Assembly: GCF_017086405.1 (NCBI RefSeq)
Contig: NZ_CP070973.1
Coordinates: 1,984,001-2,048,000, forward strand
DNA from: Mycobacterium gordonae
GTDB lineage: Bacteria; Actinomycetota; Actinomycetes; Mycobacteriales; Mycobacteriaceae
DNA: 64,000 nt
Reading direction: 5' to 3'
This document shows positions 19,101 through 27,924 of this stretch, piece by piece. The notes beneath the pieces were generated by a model, which did no database searches, was not told the DNA's origin, and saw nothing but the letters and a program-made list of their open reading frames with translations. Positions within the stretch are counted from its first letter, which is position 1, and the number at the start of each line of letters is the position of its first letter. A program made the position numbers and the translations under genes.

Positions 19101-19546
19101 TGATTACGCAGAGTGGCGTCGAGATCGACGCGCCGGCGTCCCTGGTGTGGGACGTGTTCAGCGATGTCGAGCGCTGGCCGGAGTGGACCGCCTCGGTCAC
19201 CGAGCTGGTCGCCCTGGACGGGCCCGGCCTGGCCGTGGGCAAGCGATTCCAGATCAAGCAGCCCCGATTGCCGAAGCTGGTCTGGGAAGTGAGCGATGTC
19301 GCGCCCGGGGTGTCGTGGACCTGGGTGCAGCGTTCGCCTGGAGGCAGCACCTGGGCCCTGCACTCGCTGACTCCGATCGCCGGCGACCGGACGCGGGTAC
19401 GTCAGGTGCTCGATCAACGAGGACCGGTCGGCGCGCTGGTCGCCAAGATGATGATCCGCACCACCCGCCGTTATCTGGAGATGGAAGCCCAAGGACTCAA
19501 GGCCCGTAGCGAGCAACTGCGGCACTCGCTTGGCCCGCACTCCTGA
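19100..19546 (+). CDS. SRPBCC-family (START-like) protein
   Basis: 148 residues, a polyketide-cyclase/START-like helix-grip fold: VEIDAPASLVWDVFSDVERWPEWTASV at the N-terminus and a long C-terminal helix (RTTRRYLEMEAQGLKARSE). Such proteins bind hydrophobic ligands or act in aromatic or polyketide chemistry. No ribosome binding site is visible and the operator reaches the ATG, consistent with a very short or absent leader. Its stop overlaps the tetR start by 17 bases. Confidence 0.75.
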   Translation: MITQSGVEIDAPASLVWDVFSDVERWPEWTASVTELVALDGPGLAVGKRFQIKQPRLPKLVWEVSDVAPGVSWTWVQRSPGGSTWALHSLTPIAGDRTRVRQVLDQRGPVGALVAKMMIRTTRRYLEMEAQGLKARSEQLRHSLGPHS

Positions 19547-20081
19547 CCACAGGCGGCGCCGGCAGCTGCTTGATGCCCTGATCGTCGAATTCGCCTCCGG
19601 TGGCATCGGCGACCGGTCGCTGCGCGACGTGGCGGCCGCGGTGGGCACCAGTCATCGAATGCTGTTGCATCACTTCGTATCCCGAGATGACTTGCTGCTG
19701 GCTATCGTCGAGGAGGTCGAGCGCCGCCAGATGGGGGTGCTGTCGGAGTTGCCAACGGATCCGGCCGAGAGTTTCGCCGCGATGTGGGCCACTTTGTGCC
19801 GACCCGAATTGCGTCCCTTCGAGCGACTGTTCTTCGAGTGTTACTCCCGCGGCGCCCAGGGCGAGGAGCCCTTCGCCCGTATGGTGCCCGGCGCCGTCGA
19901 CACCTGGCTGGACGAGGCGGCGAAGGTGGCCGGCCCGGACAACGACCCGGGGTTGGTGCGGCTGGGTCTTGCCGTCATCCGCGGGCTGCTGCTCGACCTG
20001 GTCGCCACCGGCGACGACGCGGGCGTCACCACCGCGGTACAGCGCTTTGCCGATCTCCTCCGCCAGCCGGGAGTGAACTAG
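19530..20081 (+). CDS. TetR-family transcriptional regulator
   Basis: 183 residues with an N-terminal helix-turn-helix (RRRQLLDALIVEFASGGIGDRSLRDVAAAVGTSHRMLLHHFVSRDDLL) and a variable ligand-binding C-terminal domain. Start is TTG at 19530, overlapping the SRPBCC gene, so the two are one transcription unit. Probably autoregulates through the palindrome at 19085-19100, with the ligand shared with the SRPBCC protein (inference). Confidence 0.8.
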   Translation: MARTPDHRRRRQLLDALIVEFASGGIGDRSLRDVAAAVGTSHRMLLHHFVSRDDLLLAIVEEVERRQMGVLSELPTDPAESFAAMWATLCRPELRPFERLFFECYSRGAQGEEPFARMVPGAVDTWLDEAAKVAGPDNDPGLVRLGLAVIRGLLLDLVATGDDAGVTTAVQRFADLLRQPGVN

Positions 20082-20087
20082 CGGGTT

Positions 20088-20420
20088 GTGGTTCTCCGAA
20101 CTGGTCTGCTCGCCCGCGGTGGATCCCATGGTCGGGATGGCCTACGCCTTGACGGCCAGTGGGCGGCCGTCCTTGACGAGTCGCTGCGGATTCTGCGCAC
20201 CGCACTGGTCGAGGATGGCGCCAGCTATCGCGGCCGGTTCTTCACGGTCAGCAACGCGGCCGTGGCGCCCCGGCCGTCGCCGCCGTTGGACATCTGGCTG
20301 GGCGGCTCATCACAAGCGGCATACCGTCGCACCAAGTTCGTCATCAGGCCGGTCGGGGGTGCGGGGCCGGACGCGTTCATCGAGCGCTTCGTGACCGAGC
20401 TGCTCAGTCGCCAGAACTGA
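20088..20420 (+). pseudogene. LLM-family oxidoreductase remnant with internal deletion
   Basis: The frame reads LDESLRILRTALVEDGASYRGRFFTV, then APRPSPPLDIWLGGSSQAAYRR, the central signature of F420-dependent LLM oxidoreductases. It then jumps directly to KFVIRPVGG ... FIERFVTELLSRQN, which belongs about 80 residues later in the family. The N-terminal beta-barrel half is missing, and traces of it (SPAVDPMVGMAYAL) appear in another frame. It is best described as a deleted, frameshifted relic. Confidence 0.6.
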
Positions 20421-20468
20421 GTAGGCCCCGGTGATTGACTCCGGAGGATTTGTGGGTACAGCATCGGC

Positions 20469-22577
20469 ATGGACCGGCCCGACACGATCATCGAAATCCA
20501 TCGTGAACACGTGCAGGATCAGACGGTCGAGATCTTCAGCGGCGACAAGTACACCGAGTCCGTGGACGGCACCGGTTACTCCGCAACGGCCGATCTCGAC
20601 GTCACCCTGGATCGCGTCTGGTTCATCCTGGACTCGCACCAGCGCGCCTGGCGGGAACAGATCGACGGCGAAATGCGGGACCCCTTGCGACATTTCGCGA
20701 TAGATCTGGTGGTTTTCGATTCGCGAATAGTCATTGATTCGGTGACCTGCATCCCCCTGGTCGAGCTCCCGCCGGCGACCATCACGATCCCGGCCGGACC
20801 GCGGGCCGGGGAGGCGCGCGACATCCCGTACAACGAGATCCCGCTGTTCGGGCGCTTGAGCATTCACGACCAACTCGAGCCGCACCAGGTCGAGTCGGGC
20901 AAGCAGACCATCGCCCTGAATTTCACCGCCCAGGAGGCTCCGGTATTGGTGGCCGGTGCGCTACCCGATCAGTACGCGGCCCGACTGTTCGGGCCGGGCC
21001 TGGAACGCCGCGCCGACGGCACCACCGCCCTCACGGGGCCGGACCCGCGAATCACCTGGGAACTCGACGACGCCGAAGCTCACTGGATCACCCACTGCAT
21101 CGCGGGTCAACTGCTGATGAACGCGGAAAAGCTGCAGCATCCCGGCCTTTCCGATGACGAGGCGAGAACCAGGGTGCTCGACTCGCTAGCCGCGCAGATC
21201 GCCGACGCGATGCGCCCGCGGCTTGCCGGGATGGGCGACAACGGAATTCAGAGCCTGCTGCCGACACCGCTGGACGTCGACCCGGACACGCAGGACGACG
21301 GCACCGTCAAGGCTCTCGACGCCATCGTGCACCGCTTCGAGATCGGCGACACCACCCACGAAGCCATGGTGGTTCAACTGCAGACGCTGCGGGACCTGCC
21401 TGCCGGGGAACAGCTCCCACCGTCGATTCTGGCCGAAAACCCTTACGAGAAGACGGGATTGGCGGTCACTGGGTGGAGCATCCTGCGTCAGGTTCGCGAC
21501 ACCGTGTGCAACACCTTCGAACTCGACGAAAGCGACTTCGCCCCCGACGTACCGTGCCTGCTGCTGGGGCCCAAGACCATCAACATCGGTGGTGACGAGC
21601 GCCGCCTCGACGCTCTCGACGCCGACATTGTGCCGCGTACCGGGGACGGTCGACTGGTGTTGGACGGCACCGTCAGCGCCGAAACCAAACTCTACGACTT
21701 CAAGGCCAGCTTCAAGGTCACCTACGAGATGGGCCTGGACGAGATTCCGCGCGACCCGAAGGTGGAGGAGACACGGCGCGCCAACTTCAAGACGATCGAA
21801 AGCCTGCAGCGGGCGCTGGCATCGGCGGCGGAAAAGAAGCGCGCCGGTGAGCTCCGCGGCGAAGAATACGAAGCAGAAGTCAAGCGGGTCAGCGAGCTGT
21901 TCGACGAGCTGCCGCGCACTGTCGGAGTCCGGCCGGTGCAGAATCCGCCTGAGCCCGAGGTGAATCCGGACTTCAGCCTCACGACGGCCGGAAAAGTGGC
22001 GACAGCGGCCGGCGCCGCGGCCGTCGCCGGTCTAATCGCGCTTCCGGTTACCGCAGCGGCCGGGGCCGCGGGAGTGGGGGCCGCCGGGGCGGGTGGCCTG
22101 TTGACGCTGGCGATCGCCCAATACCTCACCACCGTGCTGACCATTGACTGGTTCGGCACCGGGATCGGGTCGCGTCAGTTGAAAAAGTCGCTGAACGATC
22201 AACCCGAGGGGACCTCGCTGCCGCCCATCGGCATACCGGTCGACGTCAACCTCAACCGCCAGCGCCTCGCGGTGTACTTCCGCCCACTGCCAGGGCAGTT
22301 GTGGGTGAATTGCCTGCAGGCCGACGAGTCAGAAGACGTTGAGCGCCTTGATATTCGGACGGTCGGCGGGCAGTGGCCGACCGATGGCCGGCGGTGGAGG
22401 CTGTCCAACGACGACGCCGTGCTGTACGTCGGGTCTGGCGAGTTGGACCTGCTCGTCGAACCCGACAGCCCGGGAGCCAACGAATTACCCGTCAGCGTTG
22501 CCACAGCAGACGACGGAGAGCCCTATCTGTGCGTGCTGGGAGATCCCGACCGGCTGCGCCGACTGCCGCGCCAATGA
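20469..22577 (+). CDS. Large protein of unknown function with hydrophobic hairpin
   Basis: 702 residues, single gene, no family recognised. Residues about 1-480 are soluble, rich in beta-type stretches and charged loops (for example TAETKLYDFKASFKVTYEMGLDEIP-like segment near 400-425). Residues about 440-480 are a charged helical region (RRANFKTIESLQRALASAAEKK). Residues about 513-565 form a long Ala/Gly-rich hydrophobic stretch able to span a membrane once or twice. A beta-rich tail of about 130 residues follows. No signal peptide is visible. The layout is compatible with a membrane-inserting or lipid-binding protein, which is only an inference. Confidence 0.65.
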   Translation: MDRPDTIIEIHREHVQDQTVEIFSGDKYTESVDGTGYSATADLDVTLDRVWFILDSHQRAWREQIDGEMRDPLRHFAIDLVVFDSRIVIDSVTCIPLVELPPATITIPAGPRAGEARDIPYNEIPLFGRLSIHDQLEPHQVESGKQTIALNFTAQEAPVLVAGALPDQYAARLFGPGLERRADGTTALTGPDPRITWELDDAEAHWITHCIAGQLLMNAEKLQHPGLSDDEARTRVLDSLAAQIADAMRPRLAGMGDNGIQSLLPTPLDVDPDTQDDGTVKALDAIVHRFEIGDTTHEAMVVQLQTLRDLPAGEQLPPSILAENPYEKTGLAVTGWSILRQVRDTVCNTFELDESDFAPDVPCLLLGPKTINIGGDERRLDALDADIVPRTGDGRLVLDGTVSAETKLYDFKASFKVTYEMGLDEIPRDPKVEETRRANFKTIESLQRALASAAEKKRAGELRGEEYEAEVKRVSELFDELPRTVGVRPVQNPPEPEVNPDFSLTTAGKVATAAGAAAVAGLIALPVTAAAGAAGVGAAGAGGLLTLAIAQYLTTVLTIDWFGTGIGSRQLKKSLNDQPEGTSLPPIGIPVDVNLNRQRLAVYFRPLPGQLWVNCLQADESEDVERLDIRTVGGQWPTDGRRWRLSNDDAVLYVGSGELDLLVEPDSPGANELPVSVATADDGEPYLCVLGDPDRLRRLPRQ

Positions 22578-22582
22578 GTCGG

Positions 22583-23428
22583 TCAGAACTTCGCGACCGC
22601 GCCGGCGTCGACCGGCAGCGCCGCGCCGGTGATGTACTGCGCCTCGTCGGAGGCCAGGAAAAGCACGGCATTGCTGACGGCGCGTGCCTCGATCAGCGGC
22701 TTGGGCAACAGGTGGAACTTACCGATGATCTCACCGGCATCTTGCACGGTGGGGTTAGGCAGGTCGGGCCTGAGTGTCCGGACGAACCAGTCGTTGTCGA
22801 GCATCGGGGTCAGCACGTTGCCCGGATGGATCGAGTTGACTCGGATCCATTGCGGCGCAAGCTCATTGGCCAGCGAGTTCATCAACCCGACGACAGCGTG
22901 TTTGGCCGAGGCGTAGTGAGCCATATAGCCGCCGCCGCGGATGCCCAGCATGGAGCTGACCAGTATGATCGACCCGCCGCCGTTGGTCATGTGCGGCAGT
23001 GCCACTTTGACGGTGTGCCACACCCCGGTCAGGTTGATGTCCATCATCGTCTGCCACGCGGATTCCTCGATCATCGCCGCGGGCGCGGGAACCCCGCTGA
23101 TGCCGGCATTGGCCACCACGATGTCCAGCGGGCCCAACGCTTCCACGCCCTGGGTGACCGCCGCCCGCAGGCTTGTCACGTCGCGCACGTCTGCCTTCGC
23201 GGTGAGGATGCGGCGGCCAGACTTCTCCACCAGGTCCGCGGTATCGGCAAGGTCGGTGTCGGTGGCCCCGGGATAGGCAACACCATCAATGTCCGCGCAG
23301 GCATCGATCGCGATGATGTCGGCGCCCTCCTCGGCCAGTCGGATCGCGTGTTCGCGGCCCTGGCCTCGTGCTGCGCCGGTGATCAACGCGACCTTGCCGG
23401 CTACTCTGCCGAACTTGTTGTCTGCCAT
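22583..23428 (-). CDS. Mycofactocin-type short-chain dehydrogenase
   Basis: 281 residues. Cofactor motif TGAARGQGREHA near the N-terminus, catalytic Ser in LVSSMLGIRGG, YASAK (Tyr-x-x-x-Lys), and C-terminal SDEAQYITGAALPVDAG. The GARGQGR form and a roughly 20-residue insertion after the first beta-alpha unit (ACADIDGVAYPGATDTDL) are typical of the mycofactocin-coupled SDR group, which holds NAD tightly. The start is MADNKFGRV at 23428; an ATG six codons earlier is possible. It converges on the unknown 702-residue gene. Confidence 0.85.
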   Translation of the reverse strand: MADNKFGRVAGKVALITGAARGQGREHAIRLAEEGADIIAIDACADIDGVAYPGATDTDLADTADLVEKSGRRILTAKADVRDVTSLRAAVTQGVEALGPLDIVVANAGISGVPAPAAMIEESAWQTMMDINLTGVWHTVKVALPHMTNGGGSIILVSSMLGIRGGGYMAHYASAKHAVVGLMNSLANELAPQWIRVNSIHPGNVLTPMLDNDWFVRTLRPDLPNPTVQDAGEIIGKFHLLPKPLIEARAVSNAVLFLASDEAQYITGAALPVDAGAVAKF

Positions 23429-23687
23429 AGCGATGAATCCTGCCATGGCGGTACCGCAGCACCTCAGGTGTCGTCGACTGTGCCGGACACCGCCACCAAC
23501 AGATCGTCGACAGGCCGCGCGGTCGACGCCGCTCGCAGATGGATGATGCGACCTTCGCGCCGGGTCAGATACCGTTTTGGGAGGGGGGTTCCCTGGTGGT
23601 CATCACCGCCGCAGAGGTGCACGATCCATTCATGCGACGCGCCAACGACATAGAGGCCCGTAACCGGACAAGCATCGAGGCACCGGA

Positions 23688-24503
23688 ATGACCCGCTTGC
23701 GAGTCGGGTTCGTGGGTCTGGGGTCACAGGGTGGCCCCATGGCCCGCCGGATCGTCGAGGACGGCTTCCCGACGACGTTGTGGGCACGCCGCCGGGAGTC
23801 TCTGCAGCCCTTCGCCGACACCGGCGCCGCCGTCGCGGCCGACCGTCGCGCCCTCGGCGTCGCATCGGAGGTGTTGTGCCTGTGCGTCGTTGGCGATTCG
23901 GACGTCGACGAGGTGCTGCGCGGTGACCATGGCGCGCTGGCCGGGATGGCTGACGGCGGAATCGTGGTGATTCACAGCACCGTCCACCCCGCTACCTGCC
24001 GACGCCTGCAGGACGACTTCCCGCGCCTACGCATCGTCGACGCCCCGGTGTCGGGCGGAGGTCGCCTGGCGGCCGCCAGGGCGTTGCTGGTGATGGTCGG
24101 CGGTGACCACGCCGCGGTCGATCGCTGCCGGCCAGTGCTGGAAACATTTGCGAACCCGCTTGTCCACCTTGGTGGTCTGGGAGCCGGCCAGGTGGCGAAG
24201 CTGTTGAACAACGCACTGTTCAGTGCGCACCTCGGGCTGGCCGCGAGTGTCTTCACCGTTGCCGACGAACTCGGAGTGGACAAAGAAGCTCTCACCGAGG
24301 TCCTGGCCAAGGGCAGTGGCCGCAGCTACGGTGCCGAGGTGGTCGGCGGCTCCGGGCACAGTCTTTCGGTGATGGCGCAACTCGCCGGCTCGCTGCTCGC
24401 CAAGGACGTCGACATTCTCGCTGACCTGGTCGGCCGTGAATCCGCCGAAGTCGTGCGGGTGGCCACTCATACCATCGGCGCCATGAATCTCGGCACCCGG
24501 TGA
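23688..24503 (+). CDS. 3-hydroxyisobutyrate dehydrogenase-like NAD(P)-dependent protein
   Basis: 271 residues of the beta-hydroxyacid dehydrogenase family. VGFVGLGSQGGPMARRI is the nucleotide-binding motif, DAPVSGGGRLAA is the substrate-binding signature, and GAGQVAKLLNNALF holds the catalytic Lys. Slightly shorter than the usual 290 residues. Substrate not predictable. A TetR remnant follows on the opposite strand. Confidence 0.8.
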   Translation: MTRLRVGFVGLGSQGGPMARRIVEDGFPTTLWARRRESLQPFADTGAAVAADRRALGVASEVLCLCVVGDSDVDEVLRGDHGALAGMADGGIVVIHSTVHPATCRRLQDDFPRLRIVDAPVSGGGRLAAARALLVMVGGDHAAVDRCRPVLETFANPLVHLGGLGAGQVAKLLNNALFSAHLGLAASVFTVADELGVDKEALTEVLAKGSGRSYGAEVVGGSGHSLSVMAQLAGSLLAKDVDILADLVGRESAEVVRVATHTIGAMNLGTR

Positions 24504-24528
24504 TGCCCAACCCTTTTCCGGCCACCGC

Positions 24529-24842
24529 CCCGCGGTTGCTGTCGGCCGCGTAGGGCTGGCCGGCGAGATTGCGAGCCAGTTCGTCGTCGTCGGTTTCCTC
24601 GGGCACCACCGGCTGCCATGGCCCGAACTCGGATATTCGGTGACCCCGGCAGTCGAGGCGATCTCGCCGGTGGTGGTGCTGCGATAGTCCGTGCGCGCGA
24701 ACAGTTCCCGGGCCTCGTCGAGCAGCAGTCGGCGCCGCTCGCGCAAGCTCGTCGCGCCGCGGCCGGCGCGGGGCCGGCACTGCGCTGGGGCGTGGCTTTT
24801 CGACGATGGGCTCCTTGACCGCCCACTTAAGATAGTGTCCAC
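24529..24842 (-). pseudogene. TetR regulator remnant (HTH only) with foreign tail
   Basis: From 24752 to about 24633 one frame encodes a TetR helix-turn-helix start (RERRRLLLDEARELFARTDY, then RSTTTGEIASTAGVTE). The frame is then lost. In another frame 24636-24529 reads ISEFGPWQPVVPEETDDDEL, then ARNLAGQPYAADSNRG, which looks like coding sequence of a different protein. No ligand-binding domain follows. The intact operator-like palindrome in front of it is kept, so it was probably a working regulator of the AveC-type gene. Confidence 0.55.
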
Positions 24843-24845
24843 TAT
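24832..24845. promoter_or_regulatory. Operator-like palindrome before small ORF/AveC operon
   Basis: ATAGTG-TC-CACTAT is a perfect 6-bp inverted repeat six bases before a GTG start. CACTAT could serve as a -10 with TTGACC at 24815-24820 as a -35 (19-bp spacing, long), leaving no leader. It lies in the divergent gap between the TetR remnant and the AveC-type operon. Confidence 0.45.
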
Positions 24846-24850
24846 TAAAT

Positions 24851-24943
24851 GTGGGCGCAGTCATCATGCTCGGCACCCTGCTTGTGCTGATCGCCGCGAT
24901 CTATGGGGTGGTCCTCTACGTCGACCCCGAAGCCCGGCGATGA
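24851..24943 (+). CDS. 30-residue membrane peptide
   Basis: A short frame, GTG start, translating to a mostly hydrophobic peptide (MLGTLLVLIAAIYGVVLYVD core) with a charged end EARR. Its TGA overlaps the ATG of the AveC-type gene (ATGA), which argues that it is translated and coupled. Probably one membrane span. Either a small partner subunit or a coupling leader; function unknown. An internal ATG at 24866 is an alternative start. Confidence 0.5.
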   Translation: MGAVIMLGTLLVLIAAIYGVVLYVDPEARR

Positions 24944-25725
24944 GCACCGGGCTGACCCCGTTGCTGACGGCCGCCGTCATCTTCGGCTGGGGCAGCGGCA
25001 TCGTCTTCACCGCGGTCGGCGTATATCTGAGCATCCGCCGTGGCCGCCTGCATCCCTTGCTGCTGCTGTGCATCTCGGCGATCTCGTTCTCCTGGATCGA
25101 GGCGCCCTACGACTGGGCGATGTACGCACAGTTCCCGCCGGCCCTGCCGCGCATGCCGTCGTGGTGGCCGTTGAACATGACCTGGGGTGGCCTGCCGTCG
25201 TCGGTTCCGGTCGGCTACATCGGCTATTTCGTGCTGCCGGCCACGATCGGCGCAGCCGTCGGGCAGCGGTTGAGCGGGCAGTTCGGCTGGAGACGGCCGA
25301 CCACGCTGCTCACGGTCGGCCTGATCGTCGGCTTCTGTTGGGCATTCGTCTTCAACGCGTTCATCGGCGCGCGACTCGGGGTCTTCCACTACGGCTATGT
25401 CATCCCCGGACTCGCCGTCTTCGAAGGGACCACCCACCAATATCCGGTCTACGATTCGCTCGCCATGGGCGTACAGATGATGGTCTTCACCTACCTACTC
25501 GGACGCACGGATGCCGAAGGCCGCAATGTCATCGAGACCTGGGCCGACAGAACGGCGGGAGGCCAGCTGACCTCGGCGTTGTTGTCCGTCGCTGCCGTGG
25601 TGATCGTCGGCAACCTGATGTACGGCGCGGTGTTTGCGCCTCATCTGGCGACGAAATTGGGCGGGTGGGTGACCTCGGGCCCGACCCGGCAACTGTTCCC
25701 CGGCGTACCGAATCAGCCGAAGTAG
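24940..25725 (+). CDS. AveC-type (spirocyclase-like) membrane protein
   Basis: 261 residues with about six to seven hydrophobic segments (LLTAAVIFGWGSGIVFTAVGVY, LLLLCISAISFSWIEAPYDW, YIGYFVLPATIGAAVG, LLTVGLIVGFCWAFVFNAFIG). SWIEAPYDW and NAFIGARLGVFHYGYVIPGLAVFEG are hallmarks of the AveC family, named for the avermectin spiroketal cyclase/dehydratase and widespread in mycobacteria with unknown substrates. Its ATG overlaps the upstream peptide stop. Confidence 0.75.
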   Translation: MSTGLTPLLTAAVIFGWGSGIVFTAVGVYLSIRRGRLHPLLLLCISAISFSWIEAPYDWAMYAQFPPALPRMPSWWPLNMTWGGLPSSVPVGYIGYFVLPATIGAAVGQRLSGQFGWRRPTTLLTVGLIVGFCWAFVFNAFIGARLGVFHYGYVIPGLAVFEGTTHQYPVYDSLAMGVQMMVFTYLLGRTDAEGRNVIETWADRTAGGQLTSALLSVAAVVIVGNLMYGAVFAPHLATKLGGWVTSGPTRQLFPGVPNQPK

Positions 25726-25844
25726 AGGGCTCGGCACGGCCCACGGCATTGGTCACTTCTTCGACACAATGTCATTGCGGTCCTACCAGCCGGGACGAAA
25801 ACAGGGCGACCATTGAATGCAGCCGACAAGGAGGCAGTGTTTCG

Positions 25845-26333
25845 ATGCGAGTCGTTGTCCTGAGCGCCGTGATCGCCGCGCTCTGCGTGCTGAATCCGCT
25901 CGCGCCACCCGGTCATGCAGACCCGACGTGCGGGGTGAATCTGAATGCCCCCCAGATCGAGGCGGCGCTCGGGGCATTGCCGACGCTGCCGCAGGGCTCC
26001 GCGTGGGACCACAACGTGAAGAGCTTCGATCCGAGCAGCAACTACAACCCGTGCGCAACGCTGTCGACGGTCATCATCACGGTCGTCGGAGCCACCGGCA
26101 GCTCGCCCGATCTGGCGTTGTTGTTCCATCAAGGCAACTACGTGGGCGTGGCGACGCTGAAGGCGTATGCGTTCACGACCGTCAACGCGGCCAAGACCAC
26201 GGATGACACCGTTGCCCTGGACTACAAGGACGACAGGGAAGTCTGCACGGCGTGCCCAGGTCCGACCACCACCGTCCGGTACCAGTGGCAGAACGACCAC
26301 GTCGCGATGCTGGACCCCGCGCCGGCCTGGTGA
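25845..26333 (+). CDS. LppP/LprE-like exported protein
   Basis: 162 residues. AAGGAGG lies 10 bases before the ATG. Signal peptide MRVVVLSAVIAALCVLNPLAPPGHA. The mature part has CGVN ... ALGALPTLPQG ... YNPCATLSTVIITVVGATGSSP and a second Cys pair (EVCTACPG), matching the LppP/LprE family. There is no good lipobox, so it is probably secreted or periplasmic rather than lipid-anchored. Function unknown. Confidence 0.7.
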   Translation: MRVVVLSAVIAALCVLNPLAPPGHADPTCGVNLNAPQIEAALGALPTLPQGSAWDHNVKSFDPSSNYNPCATLSTVIITVVGATGSSPDLALLFHQGNYVGVATLKAYAFTTVNAAKTTDDTVALDYKDDREVCTACPGPTTTVRYQWQNDHVAMLDPAPAW

Positions 26334-26526
26334 GCCCTGAGCGTGGCCGGCGAGCGCGCGCGTTTGTTCGGTGACACGCCGTGAATCCCGTACATGTGAG
26401 CGCCGTCGGCGGAAAGGAAGTGACCCCGGCTTGGTCGGCCGCGGTCCCAGCCGACAAGATGTAGAGCGGAATGCCCGCGCGAGCCGACGACGTCGGGTCG
26501 CACCAGCTGCGTTGAGGTCGCCCACC

Positions 26527-27417
26527 ATGGATGTTCGCCGCCGACACCCGCTCAATCATGTAAAACGTTATGCCACAACGTTTTTGGTTGCACTAGCGGC
26601 GCTCGTTGCGCCTGGGCAGGCGACCGCCGTCCCGATCCCGGCTGCACCCGCACTGGCCGGTGAACCGGCTCAACTGGCCCGTGACCTCGTCGCCGATGAG
26701 CAGGCGTTGCGCGACCCCTCGTCCTCGGAGGCCGTGTTGCAGGCCGCCGCGCTTCGTCAGCAGGCGGCCTACCGCGCCATCGGACGTCACCCCGAGTGGG
26801 AGCCGATCGTGCGGCCCGTCATCCCCGCTTCGCTGATCGGGATCTATGACCTCAACGTCGATGCACGACACCACCTGATGGCACTCAACGCAGGAGAAGC
26901 CAAGCCGACGCTGCCTGCCTGGCGCATCGATGCGCCGGCGGCGGTCGGCGAACTCGTCGGCTACTACCAGGCGGCCGCGGCCGCCACCGGTGTCGCGTGG
27001 AACTACCTGGCGGCGATCAATATGGTCGAAACCGATTTCGGCCGCATCAACGGGGTCAGTACTGCCGGCGCGCAAGGACCCATGCAGTTCCTGCCCTCCA
27101 CCTTCGCGTCGTACGCGGAAGGAGGCGACATCCACTCGCCACGCGACAGCATCATGGCGGCCGGCCGCATGCTCTCCGCCAACGGTTTCGCCGGCAACCC
27201 CGACGGCGCCGTGTACAGCTATAACCACTCCAGCCACTACGTCGGCGCCGTCAAGGACTACGCAGCGGCGATCGCCGCCGATCCCGCGGTCCTTCCGGAC
27301 TACCACCGCTGGGACGTCTACTACCTGACCACGTCGGGCGACGTGCTGCTACCCGTCGGATACCTGGCGGCCGAGCGCATCCCGGTCGGTGACTATCTGG
27401 CCGGCCACCCGCAGTGA
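26527..27417 (+). CDS. Exported lytic murein transglycosylase
   Basis: 296 residues. A signal peptide (YATTFLVALAALVAPGQATA) is followed by a helical region, then a transglycosylase domain with AAINMVETDFGRINGVSTAGAQGPMQFLPSTFASY: the ET motif Glu is catalytic and GAQGPMQF is the SLT signature. VYSYNHSSHYVGAVKDYA completes the fold. Probably cleaves peptidoglycan glycan strands at the surface. Start chosen at the ATG 26527 directly before the charged n-region. Confidence 0.8.
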   Translation: MDVRRRHPLNHVKRYATTFLVALAALVAPGQATAVPIPAAPALAGEPAQLARDLVADEQALRDPSSSEAVLQAAALRQQAAYRAIGRHPEWEPIVRPVIPASLIGIYDLNVDARHHLMALNAGEAKPTLPAWRIDAPAAVGELVGYYQAAAAATGVAWNYLAAINMVETDFGRINGVSTAGAQGPMQFLPSTFASYAEGGDIHSPRDSIMAAGRMLSANGFAGNPDGAVYSYNHSSHYVGAVKDYAAAIAADPAVLPDYHRWDVYYLTTSGDVLLPVGYLAAERIPVGDYLAGHPQ

Positions 27418-27493
27418 CATTGACAGGCAAGTATCCACACCGCGCCGGCGGAACCGATCGTCACGCGGAGGCTCACCGGGGGAAGGGATCACC

Positions 27494-27883
27494 ATGAGAA
27501 TCAATCTGGCCAGCATTCTCGTCGACGACCAGGACAAGGCATTGCGGTTCTACACCGAGATTCTCGGCTTCGCGACGAAGGCCGATATCCCAATGGGCGG
27601 AGCCCGCTGGATCACGGTGGTGTCGCCCGAGGATCCGAACGGCACCGAACTGGTTCTCGAACCGGACGGGCACCCGGCGGTGCGGCCGTTCAAGGAGGCA
27701 CTGGTAGCCGACGGCATCCCCTTCACGTCCTTCGCCGTCGACGACGCCCGGGCCGAATACGAGCGACTGACCGGCCTGGGCGTGCGCTTCACGCAGGTGC
27801 CCGTGGCCATGGGGCCGGTGATCACCGCGGTGCTTGACGACACGTGTGGAAACCTGATTCAGATCGCGCAACTGACCGGCTGA
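27494..27883 (+). CDS. VOC/glyoxalase-fold protein
   Basis: 129 residues. Two beta-alpha-beta-beta-beta modules: INLASILVDDQDKALRFYTEILGF and ALVADGIPFTSFAVDD...VITAVLDDTCGNLIQI. Small VOC proteins of this kind include bleomycin-resistance-like and lyase-like members; the ligand is unknown. GGGGGAAGGG precedes the ATG. Confidence 0.75.
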   Translation: MRINLASILVDDQDKALRFYTEILGFATKADIPMGGARWITVVSPEDPNGTELVLEPDGHPAVRPFKEALVADGIPFTSFAVDDARAEYERLTGLGVRFTQVPVAMGPVITAVLDDTCGNLIQIAQLTG

Positions 27884-27924
27884 CCCGCGCAAAGTCTTGA
27901 CGCGTGCGCCGCGGACGCCTGTCG

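Noticed and set aside
22373..23653. Long plus-strand open frame of 426 codons
   Set aside because: It runs antisense to the SDR gene, whose motifs (GARGQGR, YASAK, ALPVDAG) are unmistakable; the plus-strand translation is Arg/Gly-rich with no family.
27473..27892. Minus-strand 139-codon frame
   Set aside because: Antisense shadow of the VOC protein at 27494, which has a good ribosome binding site and clear fold signature.
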